From positions 310,001 to 374,000 of the forward strand of contig NC_011674.1 of assembly GCF_000150955.2 (NCBI RefSeq): a stretch of 64,000 nt of DNA. The letters are read 5' to 3'. The DNA is from Phaeodactylum tricornutum CCAP 1055/1. Taxonomy: Eukaryota > Bacillariophyta > Bacillariophyceae > Surirellales > Neidiaceae. The position numbers and the translations under genes were made by a program. The notes beneath the pieces were generated by a model, which searched no databases, was not told the DNA's origin, and saw nothing but the letters and a program-made list of their open reading frames with translations. Below, one piece after another: positions 53,301 to 63,245 of the stretch. Every line of letters begins with the position of its first letter. The stretch's first letter is position 1.

Positions 53301-54269
53301 GAGGCCCTCGTAGCTCGCCAAGAAAGCAATATTTGTCGAGAAGTAGTTCATTGTGGAGGGTTAGAGGCCATCTCTACGATTCTTCGGGCTCACGCATCTG
53401 AACACTCCGTGATTCAGTACGCTTGCCAAGTACTCGTCGGCGTTCTCTCAGAGGTAGACGATAATATCCTTTGGTCTCACCGATTGTCTCTCAGCCAGGC
53501 CATTGTAATCGCTTTTGAAGCAGGGTCCGAATCTCCAACAGCTATTTGCCTTCTCGAGGCAATTCTGTGCCTCTGTGATACTGCTGACTATTTCAGAGAG
53601 CTTGTTGCCGTATGCTTCCCGTTTGTCTTGCGTTGTATGGCCTCAAACCTAAGGAATGTGACCTTATTAAAGAACGGATACCGAGCAATTCGTGTGCTTA
53701 CTCCCCATGTTGCTAGAAGGGTGTCGCTGATAGATAGAGCGGGGCTGAATGTGGTTGTCAATGGACTCCTTGTCCATCCCGAGTCAAAGGAGCTTCTCTT
53801 GGAAGGTTTGGAAGCCATCAAAATTCTTGCTCTCGATTCGGGCACGAGAGAAGGTTTGGACAGAGCACAAGTCCAAGAAACCATTGTTTGCTTGATGGAG
53901 ATCAATGCCCAAAAGCCGGACATTCTAGCGCAAGCCTTTGCCGCTCTCAACAATGTTGTCATCATAGACGCAGCAAAGAGTCAAGTATCTCCACTCAGAG
54001 AAGGCGTCATTGATATGATCATCTTGGCCATGTTTCGGTACCCTCTTGATGCTAAGACTCAGGAAAATTCTTGCATGTTGCTGAAAAGTTATACGTACAG
54101 CCCCAACCTTTTCGACCTCGTTAGTGACAAAAAGGATGTGCTCATCCCTATCCTTGTTAGCGCCGCCGAAAACTTTCCCGAAGTATGTGGAAAGCGTGCC
54201 TGCTCGATCCTAAAAAGGTCTAGAGGCTGCAATGTTCCACAAAAAGAATTTACGAACAGTAAGATGTAG
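50400..54269 (+). CDS. Armadillo-repeat protein with N-terminal Cys4 module (third member)
   Basis: 1289 residues from the first in-frame ATG. The N-terminal module has G28-x-C30-x2-C33 and KGYC68-x4-C73 with EPIT between, the same plan and the same first Cys positions as the protein at 26242-29409. A Ser/Lys/Thr-rich linker (about 80-220) follows. The remaining ~1050 residues are helical HEAT/ARM-like repeats (VNVASQGVLSLLTVAA, VQKVCCLALSNF, IVIQAAQTLACVV, SVIQYACQVLVGVL, ILAQAFAALNNV). No enzyme domain or membrane segment is seen. The function is unknown; a scaffold role is likely. The gene has no intron. Confidence 0.84.
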   Translation: MAALSHSVLVEGSILSGDQLRDYAYSHGVCPICAAQKTHRKAGSILNKIWEPITDTKNGEYAVYKGYCLQPTCYTLAEAQSQLGERTSPKKKKKRRSRKSLGSVSTSIHTTKPISKGIVVSKSNLSAVTRSTHNSSKSTLPRSQLILQPSPTLTTPKSTTSLNIVTRSSFARLNVLLPSAPGKEMNQKTISKTQWDQHLYRPILATSKAQKTNSIESQTSPSPATLQLHPLEDPHTLYDPSIILQVLEQHAGDPQVAACSLQSLRKTLVALQYTDFYSQNDSWINILCAKIKYHSHDVNVASQGVLSLLTVAAVSSKYAQSIISNKGIGLILAIDRSHEGCTHGCIGMSDRCCAALEVLLGACKRVSQGDLKCLVERLVFHALGRDIACSDYALRALFHVAQKTVRGRNELDCTIYQLVHSVDVVNLLWAKLDGDLVSALIAESALYLLWKLSVNKNSEGAQPLRVTRESAGSLLRLVVKYDDVFLHDAALCLVSCITLTAETAHRPEFVETVVSAVCHVLRRHPNQEIIQVKGLYVLTKTFGGRAFSAAIQEDIEISAIEAARQFPTSAALYAVACRIIRENFERGNGKENGISNSVAPAFLAGAFQKCVFDFPHDEVDSIAAKDALISALIKVSGNVTACRELARSDLLCNVDRAMNKESDALYLASFHRIGINILTLLIKDVQHVQDSSDTKEGVSFSRHSCRLLEMVEISTIVAPECCILLAGIYSAVPFRGSFGQHSKLYTSLGSLTIVSHTQDEYNAILLSMRAYKENTEVQKVCCLALSNFIAPICHLKRAPESCDTIGHMTSGTLAMLADSVSFHKDNADVLCSCYSLFWTLIFVSSHADLQRWTPKLLASVFEASKRHKDSIEIKTVMVSVFRALLANDAGFSSLSSQQGVSALFDSLTNADDSIVIQAAQTLACVVGHDYETGSLLNTIKGVVSSILTCMTMHAWSVEVQLSLSSVLEALVARQESNICREVVHCGGLEAISTILRAHASEHSVIQYACQVLVGVLSEVDDNILWSHRLSLSQAIVIAFEAGSESPTAICLLEAILCLCDTADYFRELVAVCFPFVLRCMASNLRNVTLLKNGYRAIRVLTPHVARRVSLIDRAGLNVVVNGLLVHPESKELLLEGLEAIKILALDSGTREGLDRAQVQETIVCLMEINAQKPDILAQAFAALNNVVIIDAAKSQVSPLREGVIDMIILAMFRYPLDAKTQENSCMLLKSYTYSPNLFDLVSDKKDVLIPILVSAAENFPEVCGKRACSILKRSRGCNVPQKEFTNSKM

Positions 54270-54312
54270 CGCAAAAAACACTTGTGTTACCAGACTTCGA
54301 GTTTAAGTCTCC

Positions 54313-56368
54313 TCAACATCGTCGTAGAATGAGCAGTACTGGGGAAGTGCCGTGTAGCTCTGGTTTCGACGGTAATCCGAAAAATTCCTCGGGCGATATC
54401 AACAACCTCACTTCATATGTGTGAAATTTAACAAGTGATTCGTGCAGTCTCGCCCCTCCTTGTTTAACGAGGTATTCTGCCTGTTTACGGTCTTCCCGAT
54501 TCAACTTGCGCATTTCGCTCTACATTGTTTTGAAAGAAAGCAGTGTTTGAGAGGCCGCATTTGCAAGCGTAAAGTTTCGACAAGTATATGTTGCAATTGC
54601 ACTGACCGGTGGCTTCCCGAAGTATGGTTCCAATATACTACTAGAGATTTTGCACGATAACAGACTGGCGTCGTGCTCGTTGGGACCTCCAAACCGCGCC
54701 GCCATATCGTACTCGTACTTCTCTCCTTGGCCTTTGACGTATTGTTGGCGTTTGGAAATATTGAAGGACAATTTAAGTCCTACTTGTCTTATAGAGGACG
54801 TCAAGAGAATTTTGCCATAGTACTTTTGGTACAAGGCTGGATTGGTGCGCACTCGCCGAAGTAGTTCCATAAGTTCGGCAAACTCCATGGCTGAACCTGT
54901 AGTATTACCAGGGACAGGAGCAACGGTGGTTCGAGCGAAAGCGTTGGGCGTCAAGGTCGACTGTGACGAAACTCCCGCTGAAGGCAAGGGATTAGACTCA
55001 GGTCCCGATACCGCATCCATCCGCTCTGTCGTGTTGGACTGCACCAATGATGCCGAGCCTTGAACCGACGAAAGTGTTCCTGCCGTAAAAGTCGGGGTCA
55101 CGTACGGATTGGCTCCCCGCGCGGCTGGTACGGGAGAGATGACGGTCAAAGATCCTGGGCTGCTGCTGGAGGCGCTTTTTGCGGTGTACGGATTTCTATT
55201 CCGGGGAACTGCGTCCAGTCCGGAAGGCGCTGGACGATACCGAGGAACGGCAGCAACAGCAGAGCGAGCCAGCGGTGGTCGAGTGGCGGGTGTGGGTACT
55301 GTGGCAACCGCCGGACGCGGTGCCATGGGTACTGTGGCAGTAGACGGAGGAAGTTGCGTTGCTCGAGGTGCTGCCACCACGTCTTCACTTTCGTGTTCGC
55401 CTTCGTCTGTTGCGAAAACAAGCGAGCAGAACAAGGGATTGAGCCCGTTGAGATGGCGCGCGCGTACTCGCTTCCTTGCGGTGCCATAGATGGCATCGAT
55501 TGTACGTACCTTCGTCATCGCCACCCAGGCCGACCTGGGCTTCGGGATTCCATACCAATGCTCGGATGGTGGGATCTACACCGACTCCAGCCATGCGCTT
55601 GGCCTGTTGCAACGCGGAGATTTGAATTTCTACCAATTCTGGTACGTTGCCACCCAAAACTATCGTGTTCCCCACGTGCAGGAGCATTACACCGTGACGA
55701 ATGGTGATGGGTCCTTGCAACACAAGCTTGGTGCCCGCCAGGGTATTGACCGAAAGTGACGGAATGGGAGAAATTTCCATGCCGATGATACTCAGAATAC
55801 TAGAGGGTCCCGGGCGGCTACTGCTTACGAGACTGTTTTCCGGACTGTTCGTCTCGAACACTCGGCCGTCCCCGTAGCAACCATCCGACAGGCACATTTT
55901 CAAAAGACGCTTCCTTTGATTGCCAATGGGTGTCGGGGCGTTGGGACTAGCGGGACCCACTTGCAGTCGGGCTTCGGCATTGTGCGAGATATCCAAGAGT
56001 TCCTCCACCTGTACCATCCATCGGAAACTGGCCGACAAGGTTGCCTTGTGGCTGCTGTTACTACTTCTCTGGTCCGATTCCGCGTGGCTTGGCTGCGATA
56101 CCTGGATCGCCTTGCGCAACTGCACCGCGCAGGAAGTCGTACCGTTCGGAGGCCCAGGAGACTGTGGTGACGGCTCGACGAACTCCCGTACCACATCCCG
56201 CAAATCGTGGTGCAAGATCTGTTCCAACACGGCATCGGCCGATACGGATCCACCGGAATAACGCAATTCACGTTGACAATCTTCCAACCAGTGCGAGGAC
56301 GGGCGCACTCCCGCTTGCCGTTCCAGCTGGGATCGCACATCCGCGACACCACCGTTGTCGAACGCCAT
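54313..56368 (-). CDS. RMI1: RecQ-mediated genome instability protein 1 (RMI1)
   Basis: Exons 56368-55510, 55406-54607 and 54519-54313, with introns of 103 and 87 bases, give 621 residues; the frame is open up to 56461, so a longer start is possible. The N-terminal part has the RMI1 helical region (SSHWLEDCQREL) and OB1 (TLAGTKLVLQGPITIRHGVMLLHVGNTIVLGG). A long Pro/Thr/Ser linker leads to OB2 (YDMAARFGGPNEHDASLLSC, SSSILEPYFGKPP). The third exon supplies SEMRKLNREDRK and the final helix, matching the PEMKQL region of human RMI1. RMI1 stabilises the BLM/Sgs1-Top3 complex that dissolves double Holliday junctions in the nucleus. The second intron could be missed by gene callers. Confidence 0.86.
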
Positions 56369-56732
56369 GCAATTAGGATTAGACGAGAATGGTGACGGGG
56401 CGAGTTTAAGCGACTCCGCCAGTGCGAAAATGTTTCGGATACAATGCGTGAGCGTTAGCATGTGACCATGGTCGACCTAAAGAAGCGAATGTACCGGCCT
56501 CGAACACGGCGACTGCCGACTCGTACTTTTTAAAATTTGGAATATTGAACTGAAAGATATTTGAAATGGTTGCGAACACGCATCCGCCGCACGGTCAGAC
56601 GAAGCATCCGTGATCGTACAGTTTTTCCTCTCACCGTCCACGCGGACAGTGAAACCTTAACGTGACGTTCCTTTCTTGGCCCACTTGTGTGTTCTGCATA
56701 ACTGCAAGTACGAACCGGAGAGGGTCGTTACC
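56369..56732. other. Divergent intergenic region, 364 bases
   Basis: This lies between RMI1 and the MiaB-like gene. Parts may be 5' UTR of either; nothing else is seen. Confidence 0.4.
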
Positions 56733-58838
56733 ATGGTAATATCCGCACCGATGGCAACACGGCGAACATTACTTACCACCGCCAGGATGCAGAGGCAGAG
56801 CGGTATGCTTCGGTGGTCCCCGGCAGCGTTCGGGGAACGATACAGGCAATCGCACGGAATGTGGCACACGGGCGTCGACCGACAGTGCCGCGCACAGTCG
56901 GTTGACGTTACTGTTCAGCACACCAGCAAGAAACCGTCCACGCGACTTCCTTCCGATGGACTCGGATTATCGGACTTTGTCGGCGGATCCCGCATGCTGA
57001 CGAAACACTCCAACCTGGAATCGTCTTCGGCTTCATACTCCTCGGTCATGTCCAACGAAACGTCCGAGAACTATGATAATCGGATATCTTCCACCGACAT
57101 CTCGTCGTCCTCGATGCACCCATTCAAATTTCACCTTCGTACTTTCGGATGTCAAATGAACGTCAACGACTCCGACATTGTCCGCGCGCTTCTACTGGAA
57201 CGAGGCTTTACGGAAACCTTGGACGAAACCGACGCGGACGTCTTGTTGACCAACACGTGCGCCATACGGGAAGGTGCCGAGCAAAAAGTGTGGCACCGCC
57301 TGCGGGAACTCCGCGGCAAGTTCAAATCCCGCAAAGTTGTGGGCGTCCTGGGCTGTATGGCGGAACGGCTGCAAACCGACTTGTTCCGGGACGGATTGGC
57401 CGATTTGGTCGTTGGTCCGGACGCCTACCGGGATTTGCCGCGGCTCATGCGAGACTTGCTGCGCGAGCCGGACGACGACGACGCGGAATTGGGACGGGTC
57501 AATCAAGCCTTTAATGTACAGTTGAGCTTGGACGAAACGTACGCGGATGTCACCCCGGTGCGGCGACACGGCAATAGCGTCTCGGCATTCGTCTCGATAC
57601 AACGAGGATGCGCGAACCGCTGTAGTTTCTGTATCGTCCCGTTCACGCGGGGGCAAGAACGCTCCCGCCCCTTTGCGAGTGTCGTCGGGGAGATACAACA
57701 ACTCTACGAACAAGGCGTCAAGGAAGTCACGTTGCTCGGTCAGAACGTAAATTCCTACCATGATACCAGTGAAACCGCACTGTCCGTTCGTCCTGATTCG
57801 GGCTACCGAATGTCCAACGACGGGTTTAGGAGTCGAATTCGTCGACACGACGGTGGGTACTATTTTGCCGACTTGGTGGCCGCCGTGAGTGATATTTCGT
57901 CCGAGCTCCGCGTACGTTTTACCTCCCCACACCCGAAAGACTACCCCCCGCCACTACTCACGCTCATGGCCGAACGACCCAACGTCTGCAACCACCTGCA
58001 CATGCCGGCTCAGTCCGGTTCAACCTCCATGTTGCAACGCATGAAACGTGGATACTCTCGAGAAGCATACCTGGAACTAATGGATACCGTGCACGAAATC
58101 ATTCCCGACGTTGCCATTTCGTCCGATTTTATCGCCGGATTTTGCGACGAATCGGAAGAGGAGCACCTCGATACCCTTTCGCTGATGGAACGCGTGCGAT
58201 ACGATCAAGCCTTTATGTTTGCCTATAGCATGCGCGGGAAAACTCACGCCCACCGCACGATGCAAGATAATGTCCCGGAAGACGTCAAGAAACGGCGACT
58301 AATTGAAATTATCGACACGTTTCAGCGACACGTACAGGAAAAGAACGAGAGCCTCGAAGTCGGGCGGTTACGCCTCGTCCTGGTCGAAGGGGAATCTAAA
58401 CGCTCCCATCCTGGTGCCCGAGCTTGGCAAGGTCGCACGGATCAGAACAAACGCATCATCTTCCCCGTGGACGAGACTGTGACGGTACACGACCACGCTG
58501 CGCTTGCACCGGTATGGACAACGCTACTACGGCCACACGCAAAAAGCGAGCGAGGCTTTGATCCGAAAGTCCAACTCGCTGAACTACCACGAGTTTCTTT
58601 ATCGGTCGGCGACTATGTAGTTGTGCAGGTGACCGAGGCCAAGGGTCACACGCTGCGGGGGAAGGCACTGTGGCGATCGGGTGTCACCGCTTTCGACCAA
58701 ATAGGCTTGTCAGGCATGGACGAAGCCAGCTTGGGACGTGCGCAAGGCTTGCAACATTGGTGGAGCGGGCAATGCCAATCCAAGCAGGAACAACGGACTG
58801 GCGTTCGAAATTTGGAGGTTCGAATGGCAGTGCAGTAA
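56733..58838 (+). CDS. tRNA methylthiotransferase, MiaB/CDK5RAP1 type
   Basis: 701 residues from the first in-frame ATG (56733). The N-terminus is Arg-rich, without acidic residues (ATRRTLLTTARMQRQSGMLR), as in mitochondrial presequences. The UPF0004 domain has cluster cysteines C140, C176 and C208; the radical-SAM motif is C293-x3-C297-x2-C300 (RGCANRCSFC); a TRAM domain closes the protein. These enzymes add a methylthio group to i6A37 of tRNAs with two Fe-S clusters. An insert follows QNVNSYHDTS, and a longer linker lies inside TRAM. About 1 kb from near 58010 onward, including this gene's 3' end, has a decayed direct copy at 62495-63448. Confidence 0.92.
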   Translation: MVISAPMATRRTLLTTARMQRQSGMLRWSPAAFGERYRQSHGMWHTGVDRQCRAQSVDVTVQHTSKKPSTRLPSDGLGLSDFVGGSRMLTKHSNLESSSASYSSVMSNETSENYDNRISSTDISSSSMHPFKFHLRTFGCQMNVNDSDIVRALLLERGFTETLDETDADVLLTNTCAIREGAEQKVWHRLRELRGKFKSRKVVGVLGCMAERLQTDLFRDGLADLVVGPDAYRDLPRLMRDLLREPDDDDAELGRVNQAFNVQLSLDETYADVTPVRRHGNSVSAFVSIQRGCANRCSFCIVPFTRGQERSRPFASVVGEIQQLYEQGVKEVTLLGQNVNSYHDTSETALSVRPDSGYRMSNDGFRSRIRRHDGGYYFADLVAAVSDISSELRVRFTSPHPKDYPPPLLTLMAERPNVCNHLHMPAQSGSTSMLQRMKRGYSREAYLELMDTVHEIIPDVAISSDFIAGFCDESEEEHLDTLSLMERVRYDQAFMFAYSMRGKTHAHRTMQDNVPEDVKKRRLIEIIDTFQRHVQEKNESLEVGRLRLVLVEGESKRSHPGARAWQGRTDQNKRIIFPVDETVTVHDHAALAPVWTTLLRPHAKSERGFDPKVQLAELPRVSLSVGDYVVVQVTEAKGHTLRGKALWRSGVTAFDQIGLSGMDEASLGRAQGLQHWWSGQCQSKQEQRTGVRNLEVRMAVQ

Positions 58839-59057
58839 GCAATTATATACAGTGTAGACAAAAGTTGGACTTCGAGTGTGGGTTCCTGTGGTTTTTGTGT
58901 GTGTGAGTCTAATAAACAACATGGTCTCGTCTTTCCCCTTCCGCGAGCGGAATTTCTTAAATTTCGATCTGGGCATTCAAACGGGTCGCGGCGCCTCGTC
59001 CACATCCCGCACTTTTTCGGGGTCAACACATTGACCTCCTCGACCCGGTCCTTGCAA
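58010..59057 (+). repeat. Direct duplication, copy A (partner 62495-63448)
   Basis: It includes the MiaB-like 3' end, its ~85-base spacer and the last ~45 codons of a YgfZ-like gene. Copy B has the same order and orientation. Identity is patchy with small indels but obvious by eye (for example GATGCAAGATAATGTC... in A against CTATGCAAGATAATGTC... in B). Outside these limits the flanks differ. Confidence 0.85.
58921..59057 (-). pseudogene. 3' fragment of the YgfZ/COG0354-like gene
   Basis: On the minus strand this matches the last ~45 codons of the intact gene at 63309-64000 (its VDPDEVRDED-SPRPVRMPKIEIEEIPL part), but frame changes give NVLTPKKCGMWTRRRDPFEC and the terminal stop is lost. It lies just past the MiaB-like stop, in the same tail-to-tail place as the intact gene has to its own MiaB relic. 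It is a non-functional remnant of the duplicated block. Confidence 0.8.
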
Positions 59058-59409
59058 GGTAGAGCGAAAGATAAGACCATCTTGAGAGTCAGAACGAGGC
59101 ACACGCTAGCCACCGGGAAACAAGTACTTCCGCCTCCCACGAAAATATCCGAAAGTTTCGCCGTATTTCCAACGGCCACTGACCTAAAGAAGGATCAGCA
59201 GCTACCTGTATTTTCTTGGACTTTGTCTCTTCGCCTGTGATTCACTGCAAGGCGGCGGTAGCTGATGCAAATGGCCTTCGTCTCGGACTTTCCCGCCACA
59301 TCGTGGCGACGGTTGCCGAAATGCGGCTTTGCAACCGGATAGAGTCAAAAGCGAACACCTCGGGGGTCGGCGAGGTCAATCAAACAAGCGATTCCCTCGA
59401 GACCCACCG

Positions 59410-62030
59410 CTACTCCGCAAACCCTCGCCGGTGACAGTGTCCTTTCTCCTTGACTTCTATCATGGTACTTGAAATACATTCGTATTGAAGCAGCTTCCTA
59501 AGGAGGCTATTTGTGCCCATTGCTGTTGGGTTGGTGAAGGCGTGTGCAGGGTATTCCGTTGGATACCAAAGAGTAAAGCCGGTGCAATTGGCCAGATGCT
59601 TAAGAAGGCCATAAACCTTATGACTGCTTGCACGAATATCCTTTATTTGTTCGGGGCTTGTGAGTAGACAGGGATCAGGGCCAACACTATTTTCAAAGCT
59701 CTTGAGAATAGTGGCAGGGTCAATGGGACCGGACGGAATGTATCCGTGTCCCCGACATGCCTTTTCATTGTTTCGGACCTCATGTTCAAGGCAACGGGAA
59801 TGAACATGGATAATGGTCAGAGGCACTATATTTGTGGGCTTTTTGTCGTGAGGAGGTAAGATTACACCATTGTGACCACCTAAGTCGACAACTTGCACTG
59901 TCCTAGCATCAAGCACTACTTTCTTCAACTGATACGGGATTTGATGAAATTGGCCAAGATCCGTGCCTCTCCCAGCTTCACAAATTTTGCGATCCTGGAT
60001 AGTGCCTACTGAAGTCTCAATCTGCATTCTGCCTCCATCGGCTTTTATAGGAAGCAGAGAATAGGCTCTCAAGAGTTCAATTACACCATACGGAGAAGTC
60101 GAGCAGTTACCGGACTCGCCATTTCTGCAAGTTGCATTCTGGCTGTTGACTGCCAAAAACTCATCTGTGTCAACTTTCATGAGAAAATCGGCAGCCCCAG
60201 CCAGGGAAAGGGCCATCGCACTGAGTTCCCTTCCCAGTTCATTCAAATTTGCTGGAGTGAATATCACATTGACTCCGAGATGGTCCCTAGCATACTTCAA
60301 GAAAGATATATTGTCCAGACTGGTACTCCCATCCAGAATGTACAGGTGCTTGTACCCAATGAGTTCGCCATGGTAAAAGACCCAACGCTGCAAAAGATCA
60401 CCCTCGTCCTTTGTCATCATGATTAATTTGATGACAGCCTCTAGCGGTCGCAGGGAATGGTTCACGCCATTAACCCACTCCTGCCACATATCACCATGAC
60501 TTTTCTCCTTCTCATGCGGTGTGTCTAGGTATGCTTTATACGTGACATTGCCTCCTGGTCCACCAAGATTGTACCGAGGGCTGGCCAACATGGGTTACAT
60601 CTACAAGGCCAACGTAGCCGTGTTCATAGAGAGCAACGTAGAGTGCTTCAAGCTTGCCTGGGAGGCTAGTCGAGTCTGACTCCCAGCCGTCCAACAGCCC
60701 CAGCAAGGGATTTGTCTTCATGTATAGATCCTGCTCCGCTTGAAAGTCTGCAAGATAGTTATGTGCAGTTCGAGTGTGGGTGACCAAGGGCCCCGCATAC
60801 ACGAGGCTCAAATTAATGTCACGGAATAGTCTCTGGGCAACGTATGCACGCCAGATATCTGTGACACGACCCGGGACAGAAAATGGAAGAAACATTGCCC
60901 AGAAAGAGTTTTGGAGATGAACAGTAGCTTGAGCGTTGTACGACGCAAACGTTTTCGATGCGACCAATAACTTCTGAGAATCTTCTTCAAAGCCAAAGGG
61001 TAAGTCCCTGGTCATTCTCCATATAGCGTCAACATCGGGATCGCCTACAAAATTTAAAGCATGAGAAGTGTGAGATTGAAAAACTGTAGTGACTGTGAGA
61101 CCCTGACAGCGTACCATCGCAAACAGATTGGATCACTCCAATTCGGGAGACCGGTATACTTCCAAACACCAGACTCGGGTCAGACTGCATCCCAGCGTTA
61201 GAAGTGGTTAAATCCTGCAGCGGAAAGCCGCGCGGCCACGGGTTTGTCACATTTGGTCCCATGTACGGCAATGGATTGAAAGGAAGAGGAAGATTTGGTC
61301 TTGGGTCAAAACGCACAAGGATTGAATCGCTCTTCATCCCTTGTCGGTATGTAAACGGTTCTTTGGATTCCCCGTTTTCAGTCTTCTGCAGCACATTGTC
61401 GTCGTCGAAGTCGTAAATGACCTGTGCTCCATGGCGAATCGCAAACAAATAGCCGAGGTTTTTGCGGGCAAAGCTTTGAAAAGGCAGGATCTGACCAAAG
61501 GGAGATTTACCCAAGAAAAGCATTTGGTCACGGGCAGAAAGATAAATAACATTGTCTAGACTGTTGAGATCGGCGTAGGCTGCATCGGGAGTTTTCGTAT
61601 CGCCAATGATAACCAAGCACCAGTTCCGAAGCTTCGAAACACCATAAATAGATTCTCCCGGCTCAAAGATGGTAGTGACGACAGCCCATTGCAAGCAATC
61701 TTTAAAGTTCTTAGAGAACGAGCTGCCTAGGGTTGACTTGTTCTTTTCGTTGTCATCCTTTTGATCATTGTAGTCCCTTAGTCTCCAGGAGCCCTGGAAG
61801 TATCTAGTCTTTTCTCCCTCGAAAACTGTTCCGGTGGCACCCGAAGCTTTTTCCTCGAGCCCACTGAGAGGACCCCCCGGATACCGAAGGAAGATTTCAC
61901 GGTCCTTGCTCGACTTGGATTCTGAAAGCGACGGGACGATCCAAACGTTCAGCGTGATCGTCGCGATTGAAATAAAGGAACAACACATAGTCACAAGCAG
62001 AAGGGATCGTAACCAATTATTTAAAACCAT
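59410..62030 (-). CDS. STELLO-like (DUF288) plus GT92-like glycosyltransferase
   Basis: Exons 62030-61115, 61044-60681 and 60580-59410 (introns of 70 and 100 bases) give 816 residues. The frame is open to 62096, which would add 22. Residues 7-30 are a signal anchor, so a type II Golgi protein is expected. Residues 110-400 are DUF288/STELLO: WAVVTTIFEP, WCLVIIGDTKTP, SFARKNLGYLFAIRHGAQVI and the acidic YDFDDDN. Intron 1 splits DGDPDVDAIWRMTR, a conserved DUF288 string. Exon 3 adds a second glycosyltransferase-like domain (about 480-780) with KLIMMTKDEGDLLQRWVFYH and D564-x-D566. The second splice site, which makes WDPRYNLGG, is less certain than the first; two adjacent genes are the alternative. 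The donor sugar is unknown. Confidence 0.8.
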
Positions 62031-62494
62031 GTTTTTGTTTCTGACCAGGCCGCAAAGAAGATGTGAAGACAGTTTGTGTTGCCAAAAAGAGGGCAAAGAT
62101 CTGTTGTATCTGCGTTTATTTTGCCGTTTTCGTCATTTTTCCGGTCCGTGAAGACAACACTAATGGTAAGGTAAAGCCCGAGGAACGGCTATTTTAAAGT
62201 TCAGAGGAAACGCATTGCAATAAAAAAACCGTTACATTCCCTTTTGTAAATAACCTAAATAACCAATAAATCCATTCACTTAAGTATTTTCTTTCTTTCT
62301 CGGGCGTTCTAGGTAACGGTAGCGGACAAAGTCTCGTGGAAAATAAGTTTCAAAATGGCAGTACCTCAACAAGGTCTCCAGGGATGTGCCTAATCAACAG
62401 TAAAAGAAAGATGTCATACGTTATAAGTGTAAAACGAACAGTACTGGAATTTTTTAGGTGTTTTGACTGTGAAGCACACCCCAGCTATGTATCG
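62031..62494. other. Intergenic region, 464 bases
   Basis: AT-rich upstream region of the STELLO-like gene, reaching to the start of duplication copy B. No gene or repeat was identified. Confidence 0.45.
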
Positions 62495-63245
62495 CGAGCC
62501 AATCCGGTTCAGCTTCAACGTTGCAACGAATCAAACACGGCTAGCTAGACTCGAGAAGCATACATAGAGCTATTGGAAATCGTACACAATTTCACTTTCT
62601 ATGTTGACATTTCATCTAATTTCATCTCATCTCATCGCCAGGTGTTGCGACGAAACGCAGGAGGAGTACTTTATGTCTGCCTACTATGTACGCGGGAAGA
62701 CCCACGCCACCGCACTATGCAAGATAATGTCTCCGAAGCCGTCAACACACGGCGACTAATCGAAATTATCGATACCTTTCACCGACATGTATAGGAAAAG
62801 AGCAAGAGAATCGAAGTCGGCCGATTGCGCCTCGTCCTGGCTGAAGGGAAAATTCAACGCTCCCAGCTCGTTGCCTGGATTTGGCAAGGCCGTGGGGACC
62901 AGAACAAACGCATCGTCTTTCCCGTAGGCGGGACCAAGAGGGTCTCGACAACGCCTCGCTTTTTCACGTCTGGACAAAGATGCTAAGGCCATATGCTTGA
63001 GCGAACGAGGCTTCGCTCCAATAGTACGACTCGCTAATTTCACATGGATTTCATTGGTAGTGGTCGGTGACTAGTTGACCGAGGTCGCTCTCTGAGGGGC
63101 AAGGCATTGTGGCAGTCGGGCGTGATGAATCCAGCTTGGAACGAGCGTAGCGCTTGCAACGGTGGTGGAATGGGCAATCCCAGTCTTAACGGGAAAAACA
63201 AGTTGGCGTTCGTAGTAAAGATGTTCAATTGGCAGTACAAATGCA
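62495..63245 (+). pseudogene. Decayed 3' half of the MiaB-like gene
   Basis: Collinear with 58010-58840: REAYLE (here REAYIE), the GKTHAHRTMQDNV region (GKTHATALCKIMS with a frame change), RRLIEIIDTFHRHV and the TRAM-linked RLRLVL stretch are still readable. A CAG-to-TAG change at 62792-62794, several frame changes and a deletion of some tens of bases near 62620 make it non-coding. No promoter or 5' half is present. It is a host-gene relic left by the duplication, not a processed copy, since spacer and neighbour were copied too. Confidence 0.88.

Noticed and set aside
57192-57932. Minus-strand open frame of 246 residues under the MiaB-like gene
   Set aside because: It is antisense to conserved UPF0004 and radical-SAM codons and shows no domain.
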